Of a DNA stretch of 64,000 nt, positions 1 through 7,318 are shown one piece after another. The first letter of the stretch is position 1; each line of letters opens with the position of its first letter. Made by a program: the position numbers and the translations under genes. Below the pieces are notes generated by a model that saw only the letters and a program-made list of their open reading frames with translations, had not been told where the DNA came from and made no database searches. Origin of the DNA: Bradyrhizobium sp. PSBB068 (GTDB lineage Bacteria; Pseudomonadota; Alphaproteobacteria; Rhizobiales; Xanthobacteraceae); the NCBI GenBank assembly GCA_016839165.1, contig CP069300.1:992001-1056000 (forward strand), in the 5' to 3' direction.

Positions 1-1309
1 TGAGGCCGTCGCGGGTCTGCGAGACGATATAGGTCTCGTGGATCTGGGTGCGCGCGGCCCCCAGCGGGCGGTCGAGCAGATCGGGAGCTGGCGCCGCCTC
101 GAAGCGGACATCGGCGGTCGGCGCGCCGACGTCGAAGGCGGCCTGTCCGGGCTCGGTGAAGGCCGTCGCCGCAGCGCTCTCGAAGCCGCGCATCGGACCA
201 GCCGGATAGGACGGCGAGCTGCGCCAGTCCCAATTGCCTGGACGCGGTGGCGTGAACGCAGGGCGGAACGCCTGCAACGTTGCGCCGTCGGCGGTGTTGG
301 CCGCGGTGCGCCGGCCTTCGCGCGCAAGACCGTCCTTCAGCGCATGCACGATCAGCGCGCGCACCAGGCCGGCGTTGCGGAAGCGCACCTCGGTCTTGGC
401 CGGATGCACGTTGGCGTCGACCTCTTGCGGGTCGCAGCTCACGAACAGCGCCACGACGGGATGGCGGTCGCGCGGCAGATAGTCGGAATAGGCCGCGCGC
501 ACTGCGCCGAGGATCAGCTTGTCGCGCACCGGACGGCCGTTGACGAACAGATATTGCCCGAGCGCGTTGGCGCGGGTCAACGACGGGGCGGCGGCAAAGC
601 CCTCGACCACGACGCCTTCGCGCTCGGATCGCACCTCGATCGCGCTGGCGCGGAAATCCGCGCCGAGGATATCGCCGAGCCGGGTCAGCCGGCCGGCCGC
701 ACCGGGCAGGGCGGCCGCCCAGGTCACCGGCGCGCGCTCTTCGCCGGCCAGCGTGAAGGCGATGTCGGGGCGCGCCATGCCGAGCCGCCGCACCACTTCG
801 CGGATCGCCTCCGCCTCGGTGCGGTCGGTCTTGAGGAATTTCAGCCGCGCCGGCGTCGCATAAAACAGCTCGTTGACCTCGACGCGGGTGCCCTGGCCGA
901 GCGCGGCCGGCATGATCTCCGATTTCTCGCCGCCTTCGACCGACAGCGACCAGGCGTGCGGCTCGCTGGCGTGGCGCGTCGTGATGCCGAGCTTGGCCAC
1001 GGCGCCGATCGAGGGCAGCGCCTCGCCGCGGAACCCGAGTGTGCGGATGCGCAACAGGTCTTCGTCGTCGAGCTTGGAGGTGGCGTGGCGGTCGACCGCG
1101 AGCGCGAGGTCTGAGCGGGTCATGCCGCCGCCGTCGTCGGTGATGCCGATCCGCCGCCGCCCGCCGCCATCGGTGAACACGTCGATCCGGCTCGCGCCGG
1201 CGTCGATCGCGTTCTCGACCAGCTCCTTGACCACGCTCGCAGGGCGTTCGACCACTTCGCCGGCGGCGATGCGGTTGACGAGCTGTTCGGGAAGCTGGCG
1301 GACGGGCAT
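1..1309 (-). CDS. mutL: DNA mismatch repair protein MutL (C-terminus cut by window edge)
   Basis: MutL couples MutS mismatch recognition to strand removal. The visible 436 codons start at an ATG (1309) and hold the GHKL ATPase: the ENAIDAG motif near residues 32-38, the DDGGGM lid near 58-63 and GFRGEAL near 92-98, followed by the transducer domain with its NVHPAK motif. The start is firm because the protein opens with the conserved MPVRQLPEQLVNRIAAGEVV-type N-terminus. The dimerisation/endonuclease domain lies left of the window, so it cannot be said whether the endonuclease metal motif is present. Confidence 0.95.
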   Translation of the reverse strand, partial: MPVRQLPEQLVNRIAAGEVVERPASVVKELVENAIDAGASRIDVFTDGGGRRRIGITDDGGGMTRSDLALAVDRHATSKLDDEDLLRIRTLGFRGEALPSIGAVAKLGITTRHASEPHAWSLSVEGGEKSEIMPAALGQGTRVEVNELFYATPARLKFLKTDRTEAEAIREVVRRLGMARPDIAFTLAGEERAPVTWAAALPGAAGRLTRLGDILGADFRASAIEVRSEREGVVVEGFAAAPSLTRANALGQYLFVNGRPVRDKLILGAVRAAYSDYLPRDRHPVVALFVSCDPQEVDANVHPAKTEVRFRNAGLVRALIVHALKDGLAREGRRTAANTADGATLQAFRPAFTPPRPGNWDWRSSPSYPAGPMRGFESAAATAFTEPGQAAFDVGAPTADVRFEAAPAPDLLDRPLGAARTQIHETYIVSQTRDGL

Positions 1310-1517
1310 GAATTGCGCGATCGGACACGGATTCGAGGTTCGGCGGCATTCTAGTCGGCTGGCCGGCCAAATGCATGGGGCGGTCCGCGAATGGCTGCCT
1401 TTTACTGGGGATGGAGCCGGCCTATCGCCTTGAAGACGCTCACCTTCGCGTGTGCATCGGCTACGCCCTACGTGGCGATTGTGGGGTCCCACGGGCGGGT
1501 ATATCGTTTAGAAAAAT

Positions 1518-1523
1518 TATAAT
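1518..1523 (+). promoter_or_regulatory. Consensus -10 box for the ribbon-helix-helix gene
   Basis: A perfect TATAAT sits 18 bases before the start codon at 1542, in an AT-rich patch that is unusual for this GC-rich region. No good -35 hexamer is visible at 16-18 bp spacing. The mRNA leader would be about 12 nt and carry the GGGAGGA Shine-Dalgarno sequence at 1530-1536. Confidence 0.4.
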
Positions 1524-1541
1524 CCGATCGGGAGGATAGCT

Positions 1542-1853
1542 ATGTGCCATTTGTTCTCGCACCAGCCGCAGCGCAATTATGAGTCGCAGACCCGGTCGCT
1601 GCGGATCGGCGGTCACTGCACCTCGATCCGGCTGGAAATGTCGTTCTGGGATACGCTGGAGGAGATCGCGGCGAAAGAGGGGATGAGCGTCGCCAAGTTC
1701 GTTACCACGCTCTATGGCGAAGTCCTCGACCACCATGGCGAGGTCAACAATTTCGCATCGCTGCTGCGGTGCTGCTGCCTGATCTATCGCTCGCAGAGCA
1801 CAGCTGCGGTGCCCGAATTCCGGGGCCAGCCGATCCTCGACGCCGCGGAATAA
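1542..1853 (+). CDS. Ribbon-helix-helix domain protein, 103 aa
   Basis: This small, probably DNA-binding protein resembles the RHH_4-type family common in alphaproteobacteria. Residues around 27-50 fit a ribbon-helix-helix: a short strand (TSIRLEMS), then WDTLEEIAAKEGMSVAKFV as two helices. A GGGAGGA Shine-Dalgarno sequence lies 6 bases before the ATG and a TATAAT box just upstream. The C-terminal part (RCCCLIYRSQ) contains three consecutive cysteines. The gene stands alone between mutL and a convergent oxidoreductase operon. Target genes are unknown; an antitoxin role is possible but no toxin partner is adjacent. Confidence 0.75.
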   Translation: MCHLFSHQPQRNYESQTRSLRIGGHCTSIRLEMSFWDTLEEIAAKEGMSVAKFVTTLYGEVLDHHGEVNNFASLLRCCCLIYRSQSTAAVPEFRGQPILDAAE

Positions 1854-1874
1854 CCTTTCGGATTCATCGCGCAG

Positions 1875-1905
1875 AAAAACGGCCTTGTCCTGTTGGGCAA
1901 GGCCG
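1875..1905 (-). terminator. Intrinsic terminator of the FAD dehydrogenase operon
   Basis: Read on the minus strand, the arms CGGCCTTG and CAAGGCCG (1898-1905 and 1880-1887) form an 8-bp stem followed by five T (1879-1875). It lies 31 bases beyond the stop codon of the GMC oxidoreductase. Confidence 0.75.
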
Positions 1906-1935
1906 CTTCAGTGAGAGGGGAACTGTAGTTTCTTG

Positions 1936-3504
1936 CTAGATCTCCTTGCGCTGCATCGCGCCGGCGATGTGGTCGGCCTGCCGGATCGCCAGCGACACGA
2001 TCGTCAGCGTCGGGTTGCACGCCGCTCCGCTCGTGAACTGGCTGCCGTCGGAGACGAACAGGTTCTTGATGTCGTGGGTCTGGCCGAACTTGTTGACCAC
2101 GCCATCGCGCGGCTTCTCGCTCATCCGGTTGGTGCCCATGTTGTGGGTCGAGGGATAGGGCGGCGTCGGATAGGTCACGGTGGCGCCGACCGCCTCATAG
2201 ACCGCGGCACCCTGTCTAAAGGCGTGATCGCGCATCGCGACATCGTTCGGATGGTCGTCGAAATGCACGCTCGCGACCGGCATGCCGAACTTGTCCTTGA
2301 CGTTCGGATCCAGCGTGACGCGGTTGGTCTCCTGCGGCAGGTCCTCGCCGACCAGCCACATGCCGGCCATCCGCGGATAGCCTTCCATGGCACTGGTGAA
2401 GCTGCGGCCCCAAGCGCCGGGATTGAGGAACGCGGCCATGAAGGGCAGACCGAGCGACAGCGTTTCCATCTCGTAGCCGCCGACGAAGCCGCGCTTCGGA
2501 TCGTTCTTCGCCTCGTCGCGGATGATGCCGGCCATCGTGGTGCCGCGATACATGTGCACCGATTTCTCGAAGGTCGCATACACGCTGCCGGTCATGTGCC
2601 GCAGATAGTTGCGGCCGACCTGGCCGGATGAGTTGGCGAGGCCGTCGGGGAACATGCTGGACGCGCTGTTGAGCAGCAGCCGCGGGCTCTCGATCGAGTT
2701 GCCGGCGACCGCGACCACGCGGGCCTTCTGGCGCTGCATCGCGCCCGTCTCATCGGCATAGACCACGCCGGTCACCTTGCCGGACTGATCATGCTCGATC
2801 TTGATCACCATGCTGCCCGGGCGCACCTCGAGATTGCCGGTGGCTTCGCCCTTCGGGATCTCGGTGTAGAGCGTCGACCATTTGGCGCCCGACTTGCAGC
2901 CCTGGAAGCAGAAGCCGATCTGCTGGCACGAGCCGCGGCCGTCGCGCGGTTCGCTGTTGATGGCCATCCGTCCGGTGTGCACCTCCTTGTAGCCGAGCTT
3001 CTTGGCGCCGGCCTCCATCACCTTGAAATTGTTGTTGCCGGGCAGTCCGGGAATGCCGTTGGTGCGGGTGACGCCCATCTTGTTCTCGGCCTTGGCGTAA
3101 TAGGGCTCCATCTCGGCGAGCGTGATCGGCCAGTCCAGGAGATTGGCGCCGGGGATGTTGCCGTAAGCCGACTTGATCTTGAACTCGTGCTCGTCGAAGC
3201 GCAGCGAGGCGCCGGCCCAGTGCACGGTGGAGCCGCCGACCGCCTTGACGATCCAGGCTGGAATACTCGGAAAGTCCTTGTGCACGCGCCAGCTTCCGGA
3301 GGTGGTGCGGGCGTCGGACCACGCGAGCTGGCTGAAGCTGTCCCATTCATCGTTGATGAAGTCCTGGTTCTCGATGCGCGGGCCGGCTTCCAGGATCACG
3401 ACCTTGATGCCCTTCTGCGCCAGTTCATTGCCGAGCGTTCCGCCGCCGGCGCCGGAGCCGACGATCACGACGACGCCGCTGTCATTCAGATCGAATTTTG
3501 CCAT
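1936..3504 (-). CDS. GMC-family FAD-dependent oxidoreductase (gluconate 2-dehydrogenase large-subunit type)
   Basis: This 522-aa flavoprotein should oxidise a sugar, sugar acid or polyol and pass electrons to a cytochrome c. It has an N-terminal Rossmann FAD motif (VGSGAGGGTLGNEL, about residues 15-28) followed by VILEAG. The C-terminal GMC motif contains the likely catalytic histidine in HNMGTNRMS, and a final FAD-contact stretch reads SDGSQFTSGAACNPTLT. The protein has no signal peptide of its own; it probably leaves the cytoplasm with the adjacent Tat-signal subunit, as known for gluconate, fructose and sorbitol dehydrogenases. A strong GGGAGGA Shine-Dalgarno precedes the ATG. It is the last gene of a four-gene operon. 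The substrate cannot be read from sequence. Confidence 0.88.
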   Translation of the reverse strand: MAKFDLNDSGVVVIVGSGAGGGTLGNELAQKGIKVVILEAGPRIENQDFINDEWDSFSQLAWSDARTTSGSWRVHKDFPSIPAWIVKAVGGSTVHWAGASLRFDEHEFKIKSAYGNIPGANLLDWPITLAEMEPYYAKAENKMGVTRTNGIPGLPGNNNFKVMEAGAKKLGYKEVHTGRMAINSEPRDGRGSCQQIGFCFQGCKSGAKWSTLYTEIPKGEATGNLEVRPGSMVIKIEHDQSGKVTGVVYADETGAMQRQKARVVAVAGNSIESPRLLLNSASSMFPDGLANSSGQVGRNYLRHMTGSVYATFEKSVHMYRGTTMAGIIRDEAKNDPKRGFVGGYEMETLSLGLPFMAAFLNPGAWGRSFTSAMEGYPRMAGMWLVGEDLPQETNRVTLDPNVKDKFGMPVASVHFDDHPNDVAMRDHAFRQGAAVYEAVGATVTYPTPPYPSTHNMGTNRMSEKPRDGVVNKFGQTHDIKNLFVSDGSQFTSGAACNPTLTIVSLAIRQADHIAGAMQRKEI

Positions 3505-3528
3505 TGTGTCCTCCCAAAATTGTCTGGT

Positions 3529-4077
3529 TCAGGCTTTCGGCAGCCAGTCGATGTCGGCGAAGCCGCGCTTGATGTAGCCGCCATGCTCGGCCGAGGAGCC
3601 CTCGTAGCCGAACCGCGGCCAGACCTCCTTGTTGTTGTAGAGCGAGGCGATGAGATCGCCGCGGATCTGCTGGAAGAACGCGCTTGTCTCGATCCGCTGC
3701 AGCAGCGCGACGCGATCGTTCTCCCAGGCGACCTGCGCATAAGGCATCTTGTGGCGCTCGTTGGCCTCCTGATCGAGCCGGGCGATGCCCTCATTGATCA
3801 GCGACTTGACCGCCGGGTCCTTCGCGGCCTTCTCATCCCAGGGCTTGACCGCCGTGATGTAATAGCTGTCGCCGAGGAAATCGTGCGGATAGATGTCGCG
3901 CGCCATCTTCAACAGCGTCTTCAGCGTCGCCGGCGTCAGCGTCGAGGCGCCTTCGGCCCACGCATCGGTGATGCCGAGCCCGGTCGATGTCGCGATCGCG
4001 ACGGCAGGGGCGGTGGCGGCTGCGCCTTTGAGAAAGACACGCCGGTCATATCTGCTGCGTCGATCGATTTCTCTCAT
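3529..4077 (-). CDS. Gluconate 2-dehydrogenase subunit 3 family protein with Tat signal
   Basis: This is the small (gamma) subunit of a membrane-associated FAD dehydrogenase, 182 aa. The N-terminus has a twin-arginine signal (DRRVFLKGAAA, then a hydrophobic Ala-rich stretch ending near AWA), so the folded complex with its FAD is likely exported to the periplasm. The rest is helical with features of the subunit-3 family (MARDIYPHDFLGDSYY). It lies 24 bases upstream of the catalytic GMC subunit and has a GGAGG ribosome site. Known family role: chaperoning and export of the large subunit. Confidence 0.85.
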   Translation of the reverse strand: MREIDRRSRYDRRVFLKGAAATAPAVAIATSTGLGITDAWAEGASTLTPATLKTLLKMARDIYPHDFLGDSYYITAVKPWDEKAAKDPAVKSLINEGIARLDQEANERHKMPYAQVAWENDRVALLQRIETSAFFQQIRGDLIASLYNNKEVWPRFGYEGSSAEHGGYIKRGFADIDWLPKA

Positions 4078-4120
4078 GGTTTCCTCCGTAGTTTATTTTC
4101 TATTTGGATTTGCAACTGGA

Positions 4121-4516
4121 TTAGCCGAAGCGCCCGCCGCGCTGGATCACCTCGATCTTGTAGCCGTCGGGATCGGAGACGAAGAAGAAGCGCGCCAGCG
4201 TCCTGCCGTCATGCTTGAAGTCGCGCAGCGGCCCGGGCGACAGCTTCTCCTGCTCGAAGCGCGCGTGCTCGGCATCGACGTCATCGACGACGACGGCGAG
4301 ATGGCCGTAGCCGTCGCCGAGCGTGTAGGGTTCCTTGCGGTCGAAATTGACCGTGAGCTCGACCTCGAACGGCGAGGACGGATGGCGCAGATAGATCAGC
4401 GCGAAATCGGGAAAACGCAGATTGTCCGCGATCTCGAGCCCGAACGCGCGACGATAGAAGTCGAGCGCTTTGGCCTCGTCGAACACGCGGATCATCGAAT
4501 GCACGGGTTTCGCCAT
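4121..4516 (-). CDS. VOC-family (glyoxalase I-like) protein
   Basis: The 131-aa protein has the two beta-alpha-beta-beta-beta modules of the vicinal-oxygen-chelate superfamily. The N-terminal module begins HSMIRVFDEAKALDFYRRAFG and the C-terminal one YGHLAVVVDDVDAEH, ending in DPDGYKIEVIQRG. Candidate metal ligands are His6, Glu52, His72 and Glu124, the usual glyoxalase I pattern, so lactoylglutathione lyase activity is plausible. Its start codon directly abuts the cytochrome c stop codon (TGAATG), so the two are translationally linked. Why a glyoxalase-like enzyme sits inside a dehydrogenase/cytochrome operon is not clear. Confidence 0.8.
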   Translation of the reverse strand: MAKPVHSMIRVFDEAKALDFYRRAFGLEIADNLRFPDFALIYLRHPSSPFEVELTVNFDRKEPYTLGDGYGHLAVVVDDVDAEHARFEQEKLSPGPLRDFKHDGRTLARFFFVSDPDGYKIEVIQRGGRFG

Positions 4517-4936
4517 TCAGTTCAGCTCCTTCAGATAGGCGATGATCATGGCGCGGGTTTCCGGCTTGGCCTGCCGATAGGCCATCACGGCACCCGGGAT
4601 CACCTCTTGCGGATTGGTCAGCCAGGCATCGAGCTTCGCATCGTCCCAGACGAAATCGGCCTTGGCGAAGCCCGCGGAATATTTGAAGCCGTCGGCCTGG
4701 CCGGCATGGCGGCCGACGACCTTGTAGAGCGACGGTCCTTGCCGGACGGGATCTGTCGCATTCGATGTGTGGCAGGTCGCGCATTGCTGCTTGAACAGCG
4801 TGGCGCCATCGGGCGGCTTGGCGGCGGGCAGGGGCATTTGCGCGCGCGCGATTTGCACTGCAAGCATTGCGCTGCAAAATCCCAGCGCCAACCTCGCCCC
4901 GGTCGTCCACCTCACGTGCAGCTTTGTCATATACAT
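4517..4936 (-). CDS. Periplasmic c-type cytochrome
   Basis: This 139-aa class I cytochrome c is probably the electron acceptor of the neighbouring FAD dehydrogenase. It has a Sec signal peptide (hydrophobic segment ending QIARAQ), a haem-binding CATCH motif near residue 52 and a candidate axial methionine in GAVMAYRQ near residue 114. I chose the ATG at 4936 because a GAGGCGG ribosome site sits just upstream and the signal peptide starts there; a longer in-frame extension to 5155 would add about 70 residues of low-quality sequence. It is the first gene of the operon cytochrome c, VOC, subunit 3, GMC. Confidence 0.85.
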   Translation of the reverse strand: MYMTKLHVRWTTGARLALGFCSAMLAVQIARAQMPLPAAKPPDGATLFKQQCATCHTSNATDPVRQGPSLYKVVGRHAGQADGFKYSAGFAKADFVWDDAKLDAWLTNPQEVIPGAVMAYRQAKPETRAMIIAYLKELN

Positions 4937-5113
4937 CACCGCCTCTGTGCCGTGACTGTAGGAGGCCGAAATCCGCCGTTGGTAGTAGCGGGCTGTTTCA
5001 CAGCAGAACAAAGCTGGGCGGCGATCTGGCGCGGAACCGGTCGTTGCCGGTTCTGATGTCGGATGCAGCGCCATGCGTGCGCTGCATCCACTTCGCTCGA
5101 AAACGCTCCAGGG

Positions 5114-5155
5114 TATGATCCGGAAAAGTGCGAAGCGGTTTTCCGAAAAGATCAT
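5114..5155. repeat. Imperfect palindromic intergenic repeat
   Basis: The arms ATGATC-CGGAAAA and TTTTCCG-AAAAGATCAT flank a short centre, giving an imperfect palindrome of about 40 bp. From general knowledge, very similar palindromes are widespread in Bradyrhizobium intergenic DNA; only one copy is seen here. Confidence 0.5.
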
Positions 5156-5169
5156 GCTTAAACAAGAGT

Positions 5170-5212
5170 CTAAAGCGCGATGACGATTCAGCCCGATCTC
5201 ATCGCGCTTTAG
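5170..5212. repeat. CTAAAGC-ended perfect palindrome (solo module of the repeat family at 13.4, 15.8 and 31.3 kb)
   Basis: Two 14-base arms, CTAAAGCGCGATGA and its reverse complement, flank a 15-base loop. The minus-strand arm CTAAAGCGCGATGAGAT followed by GGGCTGA matches the end module of the larger element at 31252-31470. The arm overlaps the arfB stop codon: TAA of CTAAAGC is the stop. It could also act as a transcriptional stop, although no T-run follows. Confidence 0.7.
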
Positions 5213-5628
5213 TCGTCGAAACGGCGCGTGCCGCGACCGGCCTTGATGTCGCTGCGGCGCTTCTTGCCCTCGAGGCGGCGTTGCTTGGAGCCGAATGTCG
5301 GCTTGGTCGCGCGCCGTGGCGTCGGCCGCACCATCGCTTCCCTCAACATCTCCAGCAGCCGCTCGATTGCGTCGGCGCGATTGCGCTCCTGGGTGCGGAA
5401 GCGGAACGCCTGGATCACGATCACGCCGTCCTTGGTCATGCGGCTGCCGGCGAGCCGCGCCAGCCGCTGCGCGGCGTCCGGCGGCAGCGCGATCTTCGTC
5501 GTGTCGAAGCGGAGCTGGGCTGCGGTCGAGACCTTGTTGACATTCTGTCCGCCCGGACCGGAGGCGCGAACAAACACGATCTCAATGTCGTTCTCGTCGA
5601 TCGTAAGGTCGCGGGACACCCGCAGCAT
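5209..5628 (-). CDS. arfB: Alternative ribosome-rescue factor / peptidyl-tRNA hydrolase ArfB
   Basis: The 139-aa protein hydrolyses peptidyl-tRNA on stalled, mRNA-less ribosomes. Its catalytic GGQ lies in SGPGGQNVNK near residues 25-28, as in RF-type hydrolases, and its lysine/arginine-rich C-terminal tail (FGSKQRRLEGKKRRSDIKAG) is the part that enters the empty mRNA channel in known ArfB. I chose the ATG at 5628, which gives the usual family length of about 140 aa; the open frame continues upstream to 5721 without support. The stop codon lies inside a repeat arm, so the last residues may have been shaped by the repeat insertion. Confidence 0.92.
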   Translation of the reverse strand: MLRVSRDLTIDENDIEIVFVRASGPGGQNVNKVSTAAQLRFDTTKIALPPDAAQRLARLAGSRMTKDGVIVIQAFRFRTQERNRADAIERLLEMLREAMVRPTPRRATKPTFGSKQRRLEGKKRRSDIKAGRGTRRFDD

Positions 5629-5737
5629 GACAGCACCCGGTGCAGGGAAGAATCGGCGGCCGCAGGATAGCGGGTTTGTGTTGCGTGTGCTTGGGGTGCG
5701 TGGATGCCGCGCGTACGACATCTGCGGTCAGAGTCCG

Positions 5738-5912
5738 CGGCTCACCCCTCTCCCCAACCCTACCCCGCAAGGGGGGAGGGAGCCCATCCGCCGATGCGTC
5801 CCTAACGATCCAACGCCAATCGAAGCATCACCGCCAGCCGTGACGTGATGTGAGGTGAGCGCGTCTCTCAGGCTCCCTCCCCCCTTGCGGGGGAGGGCGG
5901 GGAGAGGGGGGG
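5738..5912. repeat. Inverted repeat pair, C-rich/G-rich 'CCCGCAAGGGG' type
   Basis: A left copy (about 5738-5785, CTCACCCCTCTCCCCAACCC ... GCAAGGGGGGAGGGAGCCC) and an inverted right copy (about 5868-5912) flank about 85 bases. A transcript could fold into a very long hairpin. It fills the gap between arfB and the M16 peptidase gene and contains no plausible gene. Confidence 0.65.
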
Positions 5913-5953
5913 CCACGACGGCGGTGTACGAAGAAGGAGCGCGCCGAAACGCT

Positions 5954-7318
5954 TCAGTTCGCCTTCGGCGGCGCCGACGCCGGCTGCGCGGCGGCTTGCG
6001 GGGCGCGGCCGACGATCACGGTGAGCAGGCCGTTGCCCCACAGCCGCCTGGAGACCCGCTTGACGTCGTCGAGCGTCACCGCATCGACGATGGCGCTGCG
6101 CTTCTCGATGTAGTCGATCGGCAGCTTGTCGAGCTGGTATTGCAGCATCGCCTGCGCGAGCTTGGAGGAGGTGTCGAGCGCCAGCATCTGCGAGCCCTTC
6201 AGATAGGACTTCGCCTCGTCGAGCTCCTGCTGCGTCGGGCCTTGCTCGGCGATGCGGCGGATCTCCGCCTCGACCGCATCGATGGTCTCGCCGGCGCGGT
6301 CGGCGCGGGTGCCGGTGTTGCCGAGGAACAGCGCGGAGTGGTCCATCCAGAGCAGCGCCTCGTAGATCGAATAGGCCAGCCCGCGCTTCTCGCGCACTTC
6401 CTTGTAGAGCCGCGACGACAGCCCACCGCCGCCGAGAATGTGGTTCACCACATAGGCGGCCATGAAATCCGGGTCGTGCCGGTTGATGCCGGGTCCGCCG
6501 AAGGTGACGATGGTCTGCGGCACATCGAGCGGGACAAAGGCGCGCTGCGGCGGTTTGGTCGCCACGACGTCGGGAATCGGCGTCAATTCGGCCTTGGCCG
6601 GCAGGTCGCCGAAGGTCTTGTCGAGCAGCTTGCCGAGCGTGTCGGCATCGACGTCGCCGACCACGGCGATCCGCAGCGTATCCTTGGCGATGTTGCGGCG
6701 GACATACTCCTTCAGATCGGAGATCTCGATGGTCGGCACGCTCTCGAGCGTGCCGGTCGCCGTCCTGCCGTAGGGATGATCGCCGAAAGCGAGCTCGAGG
6801 AACTTGCGGCCGGACAGCGAGGACGGATTGGTCGATTCGCGGCGCAGGTTCGAGATGACCTGGGCGCGGATGCGTTCGACGTCCTTCGGCTCGAACCGCG
6901 GCGAGGTCAGCGCCATCCGCAACAGATCGTAGGCTTCGTCCTTGTTGTCCTTGAGCATGCGCAGCGAGCCGCGGAACTGATCGCGGTTCGACGCGAAGCT
7001 GAGCTCGATGGCGCGGCGTTCGAGCCGCTCATGATAGGTCTTGGAATCGAGATCGCCGGAGCCCTCATCGAGCAGGTCGGCGACCAGATTGCCGACGCCG
7101 GGCTTGCCCGGTGGATCCTGGCTGGCGCCGCCGCCGAAGGAATATTCCATCGCGATCAGCGGCACGGTGGCGTCCTGCACGAACCAGGCCTCGATGCCGC
7201 CGGGCGATACCAGCCGCTGGATCTTGGCAGCGGCCTGCGAGGGCACAGACGTCAGCGCCAGCATCGCGGCGCAGGCGCCGCCGATCAGCGCCGCGCGGCG
7301 GGTGAGGGAGTAGGTCAC
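5954..7318 (-). CDS. M16-family peptidase-like protein lacking the zinc motif (partner subunit)
   Basis: This 454-aa exported protein (Sec signal ending PSQAAAK) has the M16B fold but no HxxEH zinc site: the corresponding segment reads GNLVADLLDEG. It retains the arginine/tyrosine pair region GGGLSSRLYKEVREKRGLAYSIY (about residues 309-330). This is the arrangement of two-subunit M16 peptidases, in which one subunit carries zinc and the other helps bind substrate. Its ATG overlaps the stop of the upstream M16 gene by four bases (ATGA), which argues for a 1:1 periplasmic heterodimer. The natural substrate is unknown. Confidence 0.85.
   Translation of the reverse strand: MTYSLTRRAALIGGACAAMLALTSVPSQAAAKIQRLVSPGGIEAWFVQDATVPLIAMEYSFGGGASQDPPGKPGVGNLVADLLDEGSGDLDSKTYHERLERRAIELSFASNRDQFRGSLRMLKDNKDEAYDLLRMALTSPRFEPKDVERIRAQVISNLRRESTNPSSLSGRKFLELAFGDHPYGRTATGTLESVPTIEISDLKEYVRRNIAKDTLRIAVVGDVDADTLGKLLDKTFGDLPAKAELTPIPDVVATKPPQRAFVPLDVPQTIVTFGGPGINRHDPDFMAAYVVNHILGGGGLSSRLYKEVREKRGLAYSIYEALLWMDHSALFLGNTGTRADRAGETIDAVEAEIRRIAEQGPTQQELDEAKSYLKGSQMLALDTSSKLAQAMLQYQLDKLPIDYIEKRSAIVDAVTLDDVKRVSRRLWGNGLLTVIVGRAPQAAAQPASAPPKAN

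Noticed and set aside
4937..5155. N-terminal extension of the cytochrome c gene to 5155
   Set aside because: The extension precedes the signal peptide, which would then be internal, and it crosses a palindromic repeat; the ATG at 4936 has its own ribosome site.
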